A stretch of DNA of 64,000 bases from Aliiglaciecola sp. LCG003 (GTDB lineage Bacteria > Pseudomonadota > Gammaproteobacteria > Enterobacterales > Alteromonadaceae). Below are positions 1 to 8,107 of the stretch, piece after piece (position 1 is the stretch's first letter; each line of letters begins with the position of its first letter). Made by a program: the position numbers and the translations under genes. The stretch covers positions 434,001-498,000 of the forward strand of contig NZ_CP128185.1 in NCBI RefSeq assembly GCF_030316135.1, in the 5' to 3' direction. Below the pieces are notes generated by a model. The model saw only the letters and a list, made by a program, of their open reading frames with translations. It had not been told where the DNA came from and did no database searches.

Positions 1-245
1 ACGATAACGTAAGCTGATGCACCACGCAGGTACCTAGCTTGAAACCCACAGTATCTGTCTATGCCTTCTAAATCCCAGACCATAAGCTGCACTTGCTCGA
101 TGGCAAGGTCAATTAGCTTTTTATCAATTTTAACGCCAATAGTCGTCAGGTATTTATCCGAGAAAATACCTTCTACGAACTGTCTGACTAAACTGGTTTT
201 GCCTACTCCTGATGGGCCAAGTAAGCAAATTTTCTTTTGGATCAT
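1..245 (-). CDS. Rab/Ras-like small GTPase (partial, runs off window start)
   Basis: Only the first 81 residues are inside the window. They begin MIQKKICLLGPSGVGKTS: a beta strand followed by a P-loop (GPSGVGKTS, residues 10-18). A switch-I-like YLTTIGVKI segment follows, then a G3 motif WDLEG. This is the order of a Ras-superfamily G domain. The position equivalent to Ras Gln61, right after DxxG, is Ile, so intrinsic hydrolysis may be weak or need a partner. The gene starts 21 bp after the stop of the OmpA/roadblock-like gene, so it is the last visible gene of that operon. The family assignment is clear; the cellular role is not known from the sequence. Confidence 0.85.
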   Translation of the reverse strand, partial: MIQKKICLLGPSGVGKTSLVRQFVEGIFSDKYLTTIGVKIDKKLIDLAIEQVQLMVWDLEGIDRYCGFQARYLRGASAYVI

Positions 246-266
246 GGTTTCTATACTGCCATAACT

Positions 267-2036
267 TTACTGTTCAGTTGAAAAATTGACGACTTTAAAT
301 ATCACCTTCCGCACGTCGGAACGGCTTGCTTCAATTTCCACCACTCCTAATCCAATGGCACTTAAATATCCTGCTTCAATGCCTTGCTCGATTAAAAATG
401 CTTGTGCACTTAGGGCTCTTTTTCGACTTAGCGCCTGATTATACTGAGGAGAACCGGAAGAATCGCTAGCTCCCATAATAATCAATCCCACGTTTAACTC
501 CAGCTTTTTAGCTAAATCCATGGCACGCCTCAAATAACTCGCCACGGTGCGTAAGTTTTCTTTACCCAAAGCATCCAAATCACTTTTACCTTGCTCAAAT
601 TCAACTTGAGTGCGCTCGATTCTAGCCATGTTAATGTCGAATAGGGTTCGCAGGATCTCGGGGTTATCTTCTGAAACTGTATTAAGCTCGGAGATTTCAA
701 TCTTTTCGACTAGCTCTGATGGGTTAGCTAGACCGCTTAGTGCAGCCAATTTCGCCGCTAACCTCTGACGATCAGCAATAGCTAATTTTCCTTGGAGCTG
801 AGGTACCGAGCCTTGCCATGTTAAGCTGATATCGGGGTACTGTTCTATTAGTGAACCCAGTCGCTTAGCCAGCATACTATGTTCAAGGGATAGATAATGC
901 TTTTCAGTGACCAACACCCTTTGTGTGGCAATGTTTTGCTGTTGTAACCAATCTTGAATACTGATGGTTTCTGGGTCTCGTAACACCGCCAATTGAATAT
1001 TAAACCATCCTGAAGGATTGATGCGGGTGACAATAATTCCTGGTTCTTTGTCTAACCTGTGAACCTTATCTAATAACTTACTTTGTTGGTAACTTAGCCA
1101 GCCTAGATAACCACACGCAATGAGAATCAGGCTAACCAGTGTTATTGCCAGCCACGGCTTTTTGCGTTTCTTGTCCATGCCGGGGCGCATCTCAACTAAT
1201 AAACATTCTTGCAGTTGTTGCTCAGTTGACTCGAAGGGCAAGGTATCACCATCGAATTCGGCGATTTCTCGGGCATAGAGTTTATGAATGTTTTCGTTGG
1301 TCTTTTGGAACTTGGTTGAAATGTCTTGCGGGATGTTGCCTGCCACTGCAGCGACTAATAGTAACCTTGGGCCGCGTTTTATCACTAACGAAAAATCATC
1401 GGTTTTAATGACCTGTAAATTCTGCTCATGCTCAATTTTTTGAGGCGAGAAGGAGTCAGCAACAAAGTCATTGATAGCGGTAAGCATGCTGGAAACTAAA
1501 TCTGCGTCGCTAGATTCTTGCTTTGAGCGGGCAACCGAATGAAGCAAAATGCCAGTTTTCCTATGGATCAATAAAACCTGTTCAACCCGAAATATAAAGG
1601 TTTGAGTGGCTACATATTGTGAAAAACTCACCCCGGCCTGCCAAGCTTTTAGTCTCCACAATAAACCCTTTGGGGTTAAACTGTTTTCTATAAGCTCATT
1701 GGTTTTGGCTAAAAACTCGCCGAGAAATGCCGTTACCGATTTGCGTACTAAGCGCCCCACCAGAGGGTATAAATAGCCAACAAATTGCTCACTGTGGGTA
1801 TTAACTGAATGCTGCACCGACTTTTCTACGATAGGCGTTAGTACCTGACTTAGACCGTCATCCTGTTTTTGCCGATCACGCAAGGCTTCAATGACAACCT
1901 CCGACACCATTTCACGGGCATTGTCATTCAATACCTGTTTGATGTGCTCATGGTCTTCGCCAAGAATAATGCTACGCAACTTAATCAAATCTGCGCTATC
2001 TGTTCCTGCTGCCATGCTGTGAGGTTCATCTGGCAT
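267..2036 (-). CDS. membrane protein: roadblock-like N-terminal region, one TM helix, C-terminal OmpA domain
   Basis: 589 aa. Residues 1-145 are helical. Residues about 148-245 (from VEQVLLIHRKTGILLH to the AAVAGNI segment) look like a Roadblock/LC7-type sensor fold, with an MLTAINDFV helix after the first strands. One transmembrane helix lies near 293-312, preceded by KKRKK, which puts the N-terminal half in the cytoplasm. Residues about 470-585 are an OmpA-like peptidoglycan-binding domain, with NxxLSRKRA and a GASDSSGS turn. The roadblock call rests on pattern only (inference). Roadblock domains are known partners of small GTPases, and a Rab-like GTPase follows 21 bp downstream, so this protein could couple a cytoplasmic GTPase to the cell wall. 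The gap to the upstream coiled-coil gene is 11 bp. Confidence 0.75.
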   Translation of the reverse strand: MPDEPHSMAAGTDSADLIKLRSIILGEDHEHIKQVLNDNAREMVSEVVIEALRDRQKQDDGLSQVLTPIVEKSVQHSVNTHSEQFVGYLYPLVGRLVRKSVTAFLGEFLAKTNELIENSLTPKGLLWRLKAWQAGVSFSQYVATQTFIFRVEQVLLIHRKTGILLHSVARSKQESSDADLVSSMLTAINDFVADSFSPQKIEHEQNLQVIKTDDFSLVIKRGPRLLLVAAVAGNIPQDISTKFQKTNENIHKLYAREIAEFDGDTLPFESTEQQLQECLLVEMRPGMDKKRKKPWLAITLVSLILIACGYLGWLSYQQSKLLDKVHRLDKEPGIIVTRINPSGWFNIQLAVLRDPETISIQDWLQQQNIATQRVLVTEKHYLSLEHSMLAKRLGSLIEQYPDISLTWQGSVPQLQGKLAIADRQRLAAKLAALSGLANPSELVEKIEISELNTVSEDNPEILRTLFDINMARIERTQVEFEQGKSDLDALGKENLRTVASYLRRAMDLAKKLELNVGLIIMGASDSSGSPQYNQALSRKRALSAQAFLIEQGIEAGYLSAIGLGVVEIEASRSDVRKVIFKVVNFSTEQ

Positions 2037-2047
2037 AAAAAATCGAG

Positions 2048-2599
2048 CTACTCTTCGTCAGTTTCTAGATTGATAGCCATAGTGGCCAGCAGCTTAGCTA
2101 GGGTTTTCCGATCTGTTTTAGTGGAACTTAGTTCTTTGGTGACTTGATCTAATCGAGCTAAGGCTTCGGTGAACCGGGCATCATACTTGGCGGTTAACAT
2201 AGCGACTTCTTTATCTAGCCGAGTATGGAGTTCATCGGTTTCTTGGCGACCATTGGTATCAGACATCTCTAACTCGGATGACAACTTTTCAGTACTGGAT
2301 TGCAGCTCTGCGGTTTTGTCTTCAAAATGTTTATCCACACTGCTGATGTGAGTGGTTAAGCGATCGAAGCTTTCCGACAAGGAGGTTTGCAACTCTTTTA
2401 CGTTTTCTAGCATGGCTTGTTCGACTTGCTGGAAGTTTGCTTGCATATGCTGTTCAATCAGCGTCAAACGATGTTCCAAGTCGGCTTTTGCAGCACCAAA
2501 TACAATCTGGCGAAGGGTATCCAACTCCGAGCTAGCGCCTTGTTGATCTGAGGCTTGAGCCGTGTCGTTTGTCTGCGGTTGTGATTTTTTTGTCGCCAT
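2048..2599 (-). CDS. coiled-coil protein, first gene of the GTPase/OmpA operon
   Basis: 183 aa, soluble and strongly charged. A long heptad-rich helix covers about residues 35-165 with no signal peptide or membrane segment. Residues 1-25 are low complexity (Q, T, S). A short segment, LDTLRQIVFG, followed by a helix, resembles LIKLRSIILG near the N-terminus of the neighbouring OmpA-domain protein. The two may share a docking motif. It lies 11 bp upstream of that gene and in the same direction, so it is cotranscribed. No enzymatic motif is visible. A scaffold or adaptor role is inference; no named family is recognised. Confidence 0.7.
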   Translation of the reverse strand: MATKKSQPQTNDTAQASDQQGASSELDTLRQIVFGAAKADLEHRLTLIEQHMQANFQQVEQAMLENVKELQTSLSESFDRLTTHISSVDKHFEDKTAELQSSTEKLSSELEMSDTNGRQETDELHTRLDKEVAMLTAKYDARFTEALARLDQVTKELSSTKTDRKTLAKLLATMAINLETDEE

Positions 2600-2868
2600 A
2601 TCGTCATCCCTATAATGATGCTTTATTCATCAAGCATAACTCAAAAAAACTAAATGTGGCATAGGAAAGGCTTGAAATCTAAAACGTTTTCAATTTAATC
2701 TAGCTTAGAGAGGTTAATTTATCGGGCTTTCTTATCTAGTGACAGCACAATATTGCCTTCAACGTACAAAAAATTACAAATTTTAAACACTTAATCTAAT
2801 CCCTTTTATGAAACTTCATTTTCGCTTTTGCTATGATAGCCACAGTCGTATTTTTGTAGGTCACGGAT

Positions 2869-3711
2869 TTGATTCGCACTATCCTTCAGTTTTTGTTTTT
2901 AGCTATTGCACCCAGTAGCATTATTATGGCCCCAGCTATGGCTGATGAGCCCAATAATGGTCTAAGTTGGAATGTCACCGTTGAAATGGGTCTGGTCAGC
3001 GACCCAACTTTGATTAAAGGTGGCGAGCAACATGAATTTGCCGATTTTACTACCGTCGATATTTGGCTTGATTTGTATTACAAAGGTTTCTTTATTCAGT
3101 CGAATCGCTATCGCTCATCCGGTTATATCGGGGCAACGGAGCTAGGTTATGAACTGCATTTAGATGAGGACTATGAAGTCGCCCTGATCAACAAAAATTA
3201 TGTGGCGGGATACAATCAAACAAGCGTGGGATTGATAGATAATCAGTTTAATCAGCAGTTAGCCGGAATTAATACACGCAAGTATTCACCTAGCCAAGGC
3301 ATTCGCTACCTAAGATATTTGGATAATGCGGTGGCTTGGGTCGACTTATCAGCTGACTTACTAACCCGGCGCCATAAAGGCTGGGTGATAGACACTTTTT
3401 ATAGTCATGTGATTGAGAATCGGAATTGGGATATTTCTGTCGGCGCAGGACTAACTTTGTTTTCACAAAATATGACTGATTACTACTTTGGAGTCGACGC
3501 CGCTGAAGTTGCAGTTAATCGCCCCTACTATCAACCCAGTAGAGGCCTTCGCGCAGAAGTAGAAGCCATAGCACGGTACCCCTTGTCCGCAAGTTGGCTA
3601 TTTACCGTCGGCACCACCGTCAGTCATTACTCGAACACTATTAAGAATAGTCCCTTAGTAGCGCGACAAAATGTTGTGCGATTCAAGATGAGTGTCAGCT
3701 ATGTATTCTAA
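2869..3711 (+). CDS. MipA/OmpV family outer-membrane protein
   Basis: 280 aa with a TTG start preceded by an AGGTCACGGA ribosome-binding region. The N-terminus is a signal peptide cleaved near AMADEP. The mature part begins with a strand-rich SWNVTVEMGL segment and consists of alternating beta strands ending in KMSVSYVF, an aromatic C-terminus typical of outer-membrane barrels. Length and pattern match the MipA/OmpV family (MltA-interacting or scaffold proteins). The next gene (DUF3019) overlaps its end and a two-component system follows, so the barrel is probably regulated by, or reports to, that system. An ATG further downstream would remove the signal peptide and is less likely. Confidence 0.8.
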   Translation: MIRTILQFLFLAIAPSSIIMAPAMADEPNNGLSWNVTVEMGLVSDPTLIKGGEQHEFADFTTVDIWLDLYYKGFFIQSNRYRSSGYIGATELGYELHLDEDYEVALINKNYVAGYNQTSVGLIDNQFNQQLAGINTRKYSPSQGIRYLRYLDNAVAWVDLSADLLTRRHKGWVIDTFYSHVIENRNWDISVGAGLTLFSQNMTDYYFGVDAAEVAVNRPYYQPSRGLRAEVEAIARYPLSASWLFTVGTTVSHYSNTIKNSPLVARQNVVRFKMSVSYVF

Positions 3712-4120
3712 CTGCAAAGGGATTGCGGTAGCGTGTTTAATGATTCTATTTCATCAAGGTTTGTACGCACAAACCTTAGGCGATGCGCAGGTCAAAATGG
3801 TCGCTCAGCCTAATCAATGTGTAGCCTTAACCCAAGGCCGAGTCTGTTATGCTCAAGTAAGAATCAACTGGACAGCGAACGCATCGCAATCCTTGTGCCT
3901 AGCGGATAGTCAGTCCAGCAGAATTTTACAGTGTTGGAAAGGGCAGGTTAAAGGGGAATTTATCTATGAGATGGAATCCAAAGAAGATGTCTTATTACAT
4001 TTGGTCGTCCCTCCCCAAGAGACGAGTAACGGTAAACCAGAACCCCTTGCTAGGACAGTCATAAAAGTGAGTTGGTTATACGAGTCTAACGCTAGAAAGC
4101 GCCGTTGGCGTTTATTTTAA
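3701..4120 (+). CDS. DUF3019 family exported protein
   Basis: 139 aa from the ATG at 3701; a GTG at 3692 would add three residues. The start lies inside the end of the MipA gene, which implies translational coupling. A signal peptide ends near GLYAQ. The mature protein has four cysteines (in QCVAL, RVCYAQV, SLCLADS and LQCWKG) that could form two disulfides in the periplasm, then a basic C-terminus ending in KRRWRLF. The arrangement matches DUF3019 proteins, which sit between a MipA-like barrel and an OmpR/EnvZ-type pair in several marine gammaproteobacteria. The function is not established. A periplasmic sensor accessory role is inference from context. Confidence 0.75.
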   Translation: MYSNCKGIAVACLMILFHQGLYAQTLGDAQVKMVAQPNQCVALTQGRVCYAQVRINWTANASQSLCLADSQSSRILQCWKGQVKGEFIYEMESKEDVLLHLVVPPQETSNGKPEPLARTVIKVSWLYESNARKRRWRLF

Positions 4121-4189
4121 AGGGAAGGGGCAGCGCATGTTCTCATTGCGCTGACCTGAAGGATACATTTACTAATAAGAGCAAGAGTG

Positions 4190-4894
4190 ATGATCGAATA
4201 CGCCAACATATTATTAGTTGAAGATGATGCATCATTGGCCCAATGGGTGCGTGAATATCTTCAAGAACATGGATTTAATGTTGCCCATATTGCCCGCGGC
4301 GATGAAGTCGTTGAACACATCAAACAGCATGAAGCCGATCTTGTGTTACTCGACATTATGTTGCCTGGAATGGACGGAATTGATGTCTGCAAAGCGTTAC
4401 GAAAAATATCAAATGTACCTATCATCATGATGACCGCACGAGCCGATGAATTCGATGAAGTGGTTGGTTTAGAAGTTGGTGCCAACGACTATGTGATTAA
4501 ACCGGTCAGGCCCAGAGCTTTACTTGCGCGCATCAAGGCAATTTTGCGGATGCAAGAGACCAATCCGGTGCGCAACCTTAACGAATTAATGTTTGGCAAG
4601 TTACACATCAACGGAGACTCAAAACGGGTTACTTATCAGGGACAAAATATTGAATTATCAACCAGCCTTTTCTCTTTGTTGTGGTTGCTGGCAAGCAATG
4701 CAGGAACAGTCTTGGACCGAGATGCGGTTTTCAAAGCTCTGATTGGCCGGGAGTACGATGGACTTGATCGGCGCATGGATGTACTCGTGTCTAACTTACG
4801 CAAAAAATTCAATGATAATCCTCAGGAGCCTAAAAAATTTAAAACCATATGGGGAAAGGGCTACCTATTTATCGCAGATGCCTGGGATGAATAA
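4190..4894 (+). CDS. OmpR-family response regulator (RstA-like)
   Basis: About 234 aa; a GTG three bases upstream is an alternative start. The receiver domain spans residues 1-120: acidic pair EDD, phosphoacceptor Asp in LVLLDIMLPG, conserved Thr in MTARAD, Lys in YVIKPVRP. The DNA-binding winged helix spans residues 135-230 and ends TIWGKGYLF, the standard OmpR C-terminus. The VIKPVRPRALLARI linker resembles RstA rather than PhoB. The cognate kinase begins 30 bp downstream, and the MipA and DUF3019 genes lie just upstream, so these are the likely targets. Confidence 0.9.
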   Translation: MIEYANILLVEDDASLAQWVREYLQEHGFNVAHIARGDEVVEHIKQHEADLVLLDIMLPGMDGIDVCKALRKISNVPIIMMTARADEFDEVVGLEVGANDYVIKPVRPRALLARIKAILRMQETNPVRNLNELMFGKLHINGDSKRVTYQGQNIELSTSLFSLLWLLASNAGTVLDRDAVFKALIGREYDGLDRRMDVLVSNLRKKFNDNPQEPKKFKTIWGKGYLFIADAWDE

Positions 4895-4924
4895 AATATC
4901 TTTCAGCGACCCCCGTAGGCTCTC

Positions 4925-6223
4925 ATGAAACGAATTTACCTAAGCGTTCTATTCACTGTAGTGGGAAGCCTGATTTTGATCGGCTGGATTTTAGACCTCA
5001 TCGCAGACAAGAGCTATAATGCCCAGCCACTAATAGAACTCGAGCTTTATGAAAAGATAGTGCGCGGCGCGGCGTCCCAATTGGCTAGTGTGGATGAGCC
5101 AGAATTGTCCTTATCGGTGGCGACTTTGGCCGATCAATTTGCTTTACAGTTTCGTTTAGAACCACTGGCGAATTTGGCCTTACCCCAAGAGCTTGATAAA
5201 GAGTTAACACAATCAGGTAAACTGATGCTGCAATCGAATGACAGCTCCTTCCTATTCGTTAGTATTCCAAAACATCCCCGTTATTTACTTCGATTGACGG
5301 TTGAGCAACTTGGTGCCGAAAGGCAAAACTTGGATTTTATGCTCACCTTGGCACTCTACGTGGGGGTTGGGATATCTCTTGCACTTTGGTTAGTGCCGCT
5401 GACATCTAGGCTGTCATTATTAACCAATACCGCGGCAAAATTTGGTGAAGGTCGGTTGGAAGAGCGGATCTCTCCAAGTAAATGGTCTTATATTCGAGAC
5501 TTGGAGCTGAATTTTAATCGTATGGCGGCACAGATAGAAACCCTAGTAGCCGATAATAAATTACTAGCGGAGAGTCTATCCCATGATTTACGAACTCCCG
5601 TTGCCTGCTTGCGATTTGGCATTGAGGCCGCCTTGGATACCAATGATCAAAGCAAGCGAGAGCAATATATCCTGCGTGTTGAGGATGAACTAACCAGGCT
5701 TGAATCTATGCTTGAGGCTTTTTTGTCCTATGCCAGCATGGAACGAAAAGCCCAGAACTTACAATTAGAAGAAGTCGAAATAGGCCAACTGGTTCGTCAA
5801 AGTGTCAATGAAATCGCACCATTAGCACTGCAAAAAAGCATTCAGTTAGAATACGATATTGAATTTAAGACTAAAAAATTAAAACTCGATGGTCACTGGG
5901 TACATCGTGCAGTGACCAACCTGCTTAGTAATGCTTTGAGTTATGCAGAAGATCAGATTTTGGTACATTGTAATTGCACCAATCAGCAACTCGCGATAGC
6001 CATACATGATAATGGTCCTGGGGTGCCTTTTGATAAATGGGACACTATTTTTACTCCTTTTGTCACTGTTGAGTCCAGTCGCAATCGGCAAACTAATAGC
6101 TTTGGATTAGGATTGGCTATTGTCAGTCGCGTTATGCATTGGCACCAAGGCCATGTCACTATCACTAGGTCAAATAAGTTAGGCGGAGCCTGCTTCACGC
6201 TGATTTTTCCTATCCAGCAATAG
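4925..6223 (+). CDS. sensor histidine kinase (RstB-like)
   Basis: 432 aa. TM1 is at residues 5-25, followed by a periplasmic region of about 110 residues. TM2 is near 138-157 and leads into a HAMP linker. The dimerisation helix carries the phosphoacceptor in ESLSHDLRTP (His near residue 220). The ATPase part shows the N box (HRAVTNLLSNAL), a DNGPG G1 box and a GLGLAIV G2 box. The protein is full length for an EnvZ/RstB-type kinase and autophosphorylates to feed the upstream regulator. The periplasmic part is a candidate contact for the DUF3019 protein (inference). Confidence 0.9.
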   Translation: MKRIYLSVLFTVVGSLILIGWILDLIADKSYNAQPLIELELYEKIVRGAASQLASVDEPELSLSVATLADQFALQFRLEPLANLALPQELDKELTQSGKLMLQSNDSSFLFVSIPKHPRYLLRLTVEQLGAERQNLDFMLTLALYVGVGISLALWLVPLTSRLSLLTNTAAKFGEGRLEERISPSKWSYIRDLELNFNRMAAQIETLVADNKLLAESLSHDLRTPVACLRFGIEAALDTNDQSKREQYILRVEDELTRLESMLEAFLSYASMERKAQNLQLEEVEIGQLVRQSVNEIAPLALQKSIQLEYDIEFKTKKLKLDGHWVHRAVTNLLSNALSYAEDQILVHCNCTNQQLAIAIHDNGPGVPFDKWDTIFTPFVTVESSRNRQTNSFGLGLAIVSRVMHWHQGHVTITRSNKLGGACFTLIFPIQQ

Positions 6224-6339
6224 CGTCTCCAAAAATGCTGACGTTAAGCTGCTCTATGCATGAGTGTCGAGGTGTAATGATTTCGCTGGGTTTTTCCTTA
6301 CTATTTTCACCCTTTGCTGCCCATTGATGAGTAAATTCG

Positions 6340-6367
6340 GTATCATACAAAAAAATAATAATGATAC
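6340..6367. promoter_or_regulatory. inverted repeat upstream of the AbgT transporter gene
   Basis: GTATCAT (6340-6346) and ATGATAC (6361-6367) form a perfect 7-bp inverted repeat separated by an A/T-rich 14 bp. They end just before the AGAGGA ribosome-binding site. It could be an operator, but no regulator gene is adjacent. Confidence 0.3.
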
Positions 6368-6382
6368 GACAGAGGATCCGTT

Positions 6383-7978
6383 TTGGTGGTAAATCAAACA
6401 GGCAAGCAGCCGTCAGGGAATAACAGCTCCGGATGGTTTAACCGTTTTCTAGCAACGGTAGAATGGCTAGGTAATCTACTTCCCCATCCCGTCACACTTT
6501 TCGCAATTTTAGCCCTTTTTATTGTGCTGCTAAGTGGCATTTTAGGCTATTTCGATATTGCCGTTGCCGACCCTAGGCCATTAGGTGCCAAAGGTCGTGA
6601 TCCTGATGGCATGATTGAAGTTATTTCCCTATTTAATGCAGAGGGCTTGCAACGAATCGTCACTGGGCTCGTTACCAACTTTACCGGCTTTGCGCCTTTG
6701 GGCACGGTGCTGGTGGCATTGTTAGGTGTTTCAGTTGCAGAGCACTCGGGTTTGCTATCGACCGCCATGCGCGCCATGGTGATGAATGCATCTAAGCGTA
6801 TGGTCACAGTGACCATAGTGCTAGCGGGGATTTTGTCTAATACAGCGTCTGAACTGGGTTATGTTGTACTTATTCCCTTAGCTGCGATGATTTTCCATTC
6901 ATTGGGCCGTCACCCCCTAGCCGGATTAGCTGCCGCTTTTGCCGGGGTGTCCGGCGGTTACAGTGCCAACCTGTTACTTGGCACAGTTGACCCCTTATTA
7001 TCGGGCATTACTGAAGCAGCGGCTCATATGATTGAACCCGAATATGTCGTCGGGCCCGAAGTAAATTGGTACTTTATGTTTGTCAGTACCTTCTTAGTTG
7101 CGGCTATGGGGGCGTTTGTCACTGAGAAGATAGTTGAACCTAGACTAGGGGTTTATGATGAATCAGAAGCCTCAGTTGAACTAGAACATCAAACGATGAG
7201 CGCACCCAGTGCACAAGAGAAAAAGGCACTCAAAATGGCTGGTTTAGCATTCTTGGCTGTATGTGTCTTATTGGCGCTAACGATAGTACCAGAGAACGGT
7301 ATTTTACGTCATCCTGAGACTGGCGCGGTAGCCGGTTCGCCATTTTTAAAAGGTATCGTAGCTTTCATTTTTATTACCTTTGCAATACCTGGTTTTGTCT
7401 ACGGTCGCGTAGCTGGGACCATGAAAAATGATAAAGACATCATCAGTGCGATGACAAAAAGTATGGGCTCTATGGGCCTTTACATTACCTTGGTCTTTTT
7501 TGCTGCGCAATTTGTCGCCTTTTTTAAATGGACTAACCTAGGCACTGTACTGGCGGTAAAAGGTGCTTCTATGCTGACCTCTATGGGATTAGATGGTCCT
7601 GAAGTCTTTATTCTGTTTATCCTGATGTGTGGAGTGGTGAATTTGTCGCTCGGCAGTGCCTCAGCCCAATGGGCTGTGACTGCGCCAATATTCGTTCCAA
7701 TGTTAATGCTTGTGGGCTTTGCGCCTGAAGTGATTCAGGCAGCTTATAGAATTGGCGATTCGGTGACTAACGTCATATCTCCAATGATGAGTTATTTTGG
7801 TTTGATTTTAGCGATGGCGGTGAAATACAAAAAAGATTTAGGAATGGGGACGCTCATAGCGACTATGCTACCTTACTCCCTCACCTTTATCGTCGGTTGG
7901 ACGCTGTTATTTTATGTTTGGGTCTTTTTGTTTGGCTTCCCCGTTGGCCCCGGCGCTGCGACTATGTATACGCCATAG
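6383..7978 (+). CDS. AbgT family transporter (p-aminobenzoyl-glutamate / antimetabolite)
   Basis: 531 aa integral membrane protein with about 11-13 hydrophobic segments. The start is TTG, with GTG next in frame, behind AGAGGA. Family signatures are visible: the N-terminal WFNRFLATVEWLGNLLPHP, the G-rich hairpin NASKRMVT followed by NTASELGYVVLIPLAA, and the repeat-two motif SASAQWAVTAPIFVPML followed by RIGDSVTNVISPMMSYF. Members import p-aminobenzoyl-glutamate (AbgT) or export sulfonamide-like compounds (MtrF). The sequence alone does not decide between these. It stands alone between the kinase and ferrochelatase genes. Confidence 0.9.
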   Translation: MVVNQTGKQPSGNNSSGWFNRFLATVEWLGNLLPHPVTLFAILALFIVLLSGILGYFDIAVADPRPLGAKGRDPDGMIEVISLFNAEGLQRIVTGLVTNFTGFAPLGTVLVALLGVSVAEHSGLLSTAMRAMVMNASKRMVTVTIVLAGILSNTASELGYVVLIPLAAMIFHSLGRHPLAGLAAAFAGVSGGYSANLLLGTVDPLLSGITEAAAHMIEPEYVVGPEVNWYFMFVSTFLVAAMGAFVTEKIVEPRLGVYDESEASVELEHQTMSAPSAQEKKALKMAGLAFLAVCVLLALTIVPENGILRHPETGAVAGSPFLKGIVAFIFITFAIPGFVYGRVAGTMKNDKDIISAMTKSMGSMGLYITLVFFAAQFVAFFKWTNLGTVLAVKGASMLTSMGLDGPEVFILFILMCGVVNLSLGSASAQWAVTAPIFVPMLMLVGFAPEVIQAAYRIGDSVTNVISPMMSYFGLILAMAVKYKKDLGMGTLIATMLPYSLTFIVGWTLLFYVWVFLFGFPVGPGAATMYTP

Positions 7979-8001
7979 TCAAAGGTAAAATAAGCTAACC
8001 C

Positions 8002-8040
8002 TGTCAACGGTGATTTGCCACTATTGAATCATCGTTGACA
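8002..8040. other. long stem-loop between abgT-type gene and hemH
   Basis: TGTCAACGGTGATT (8002-8015) pairs with AATCATCGTTGACA (8027-8040) over 14 positions with one G:T pair and an 11-nt loop. There is no T-run after it, so it may be a transcript-end stabiliser or an operator for hemH rather than a classic terminator. Confidence 0.45.
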
Positions 8041-8107
8041 TCCAAAAAGCAGTTTAGACCGTAACCATCCGAGTAACCTAATTCGTTCACAAGCAGACTA
8101 AACACAT

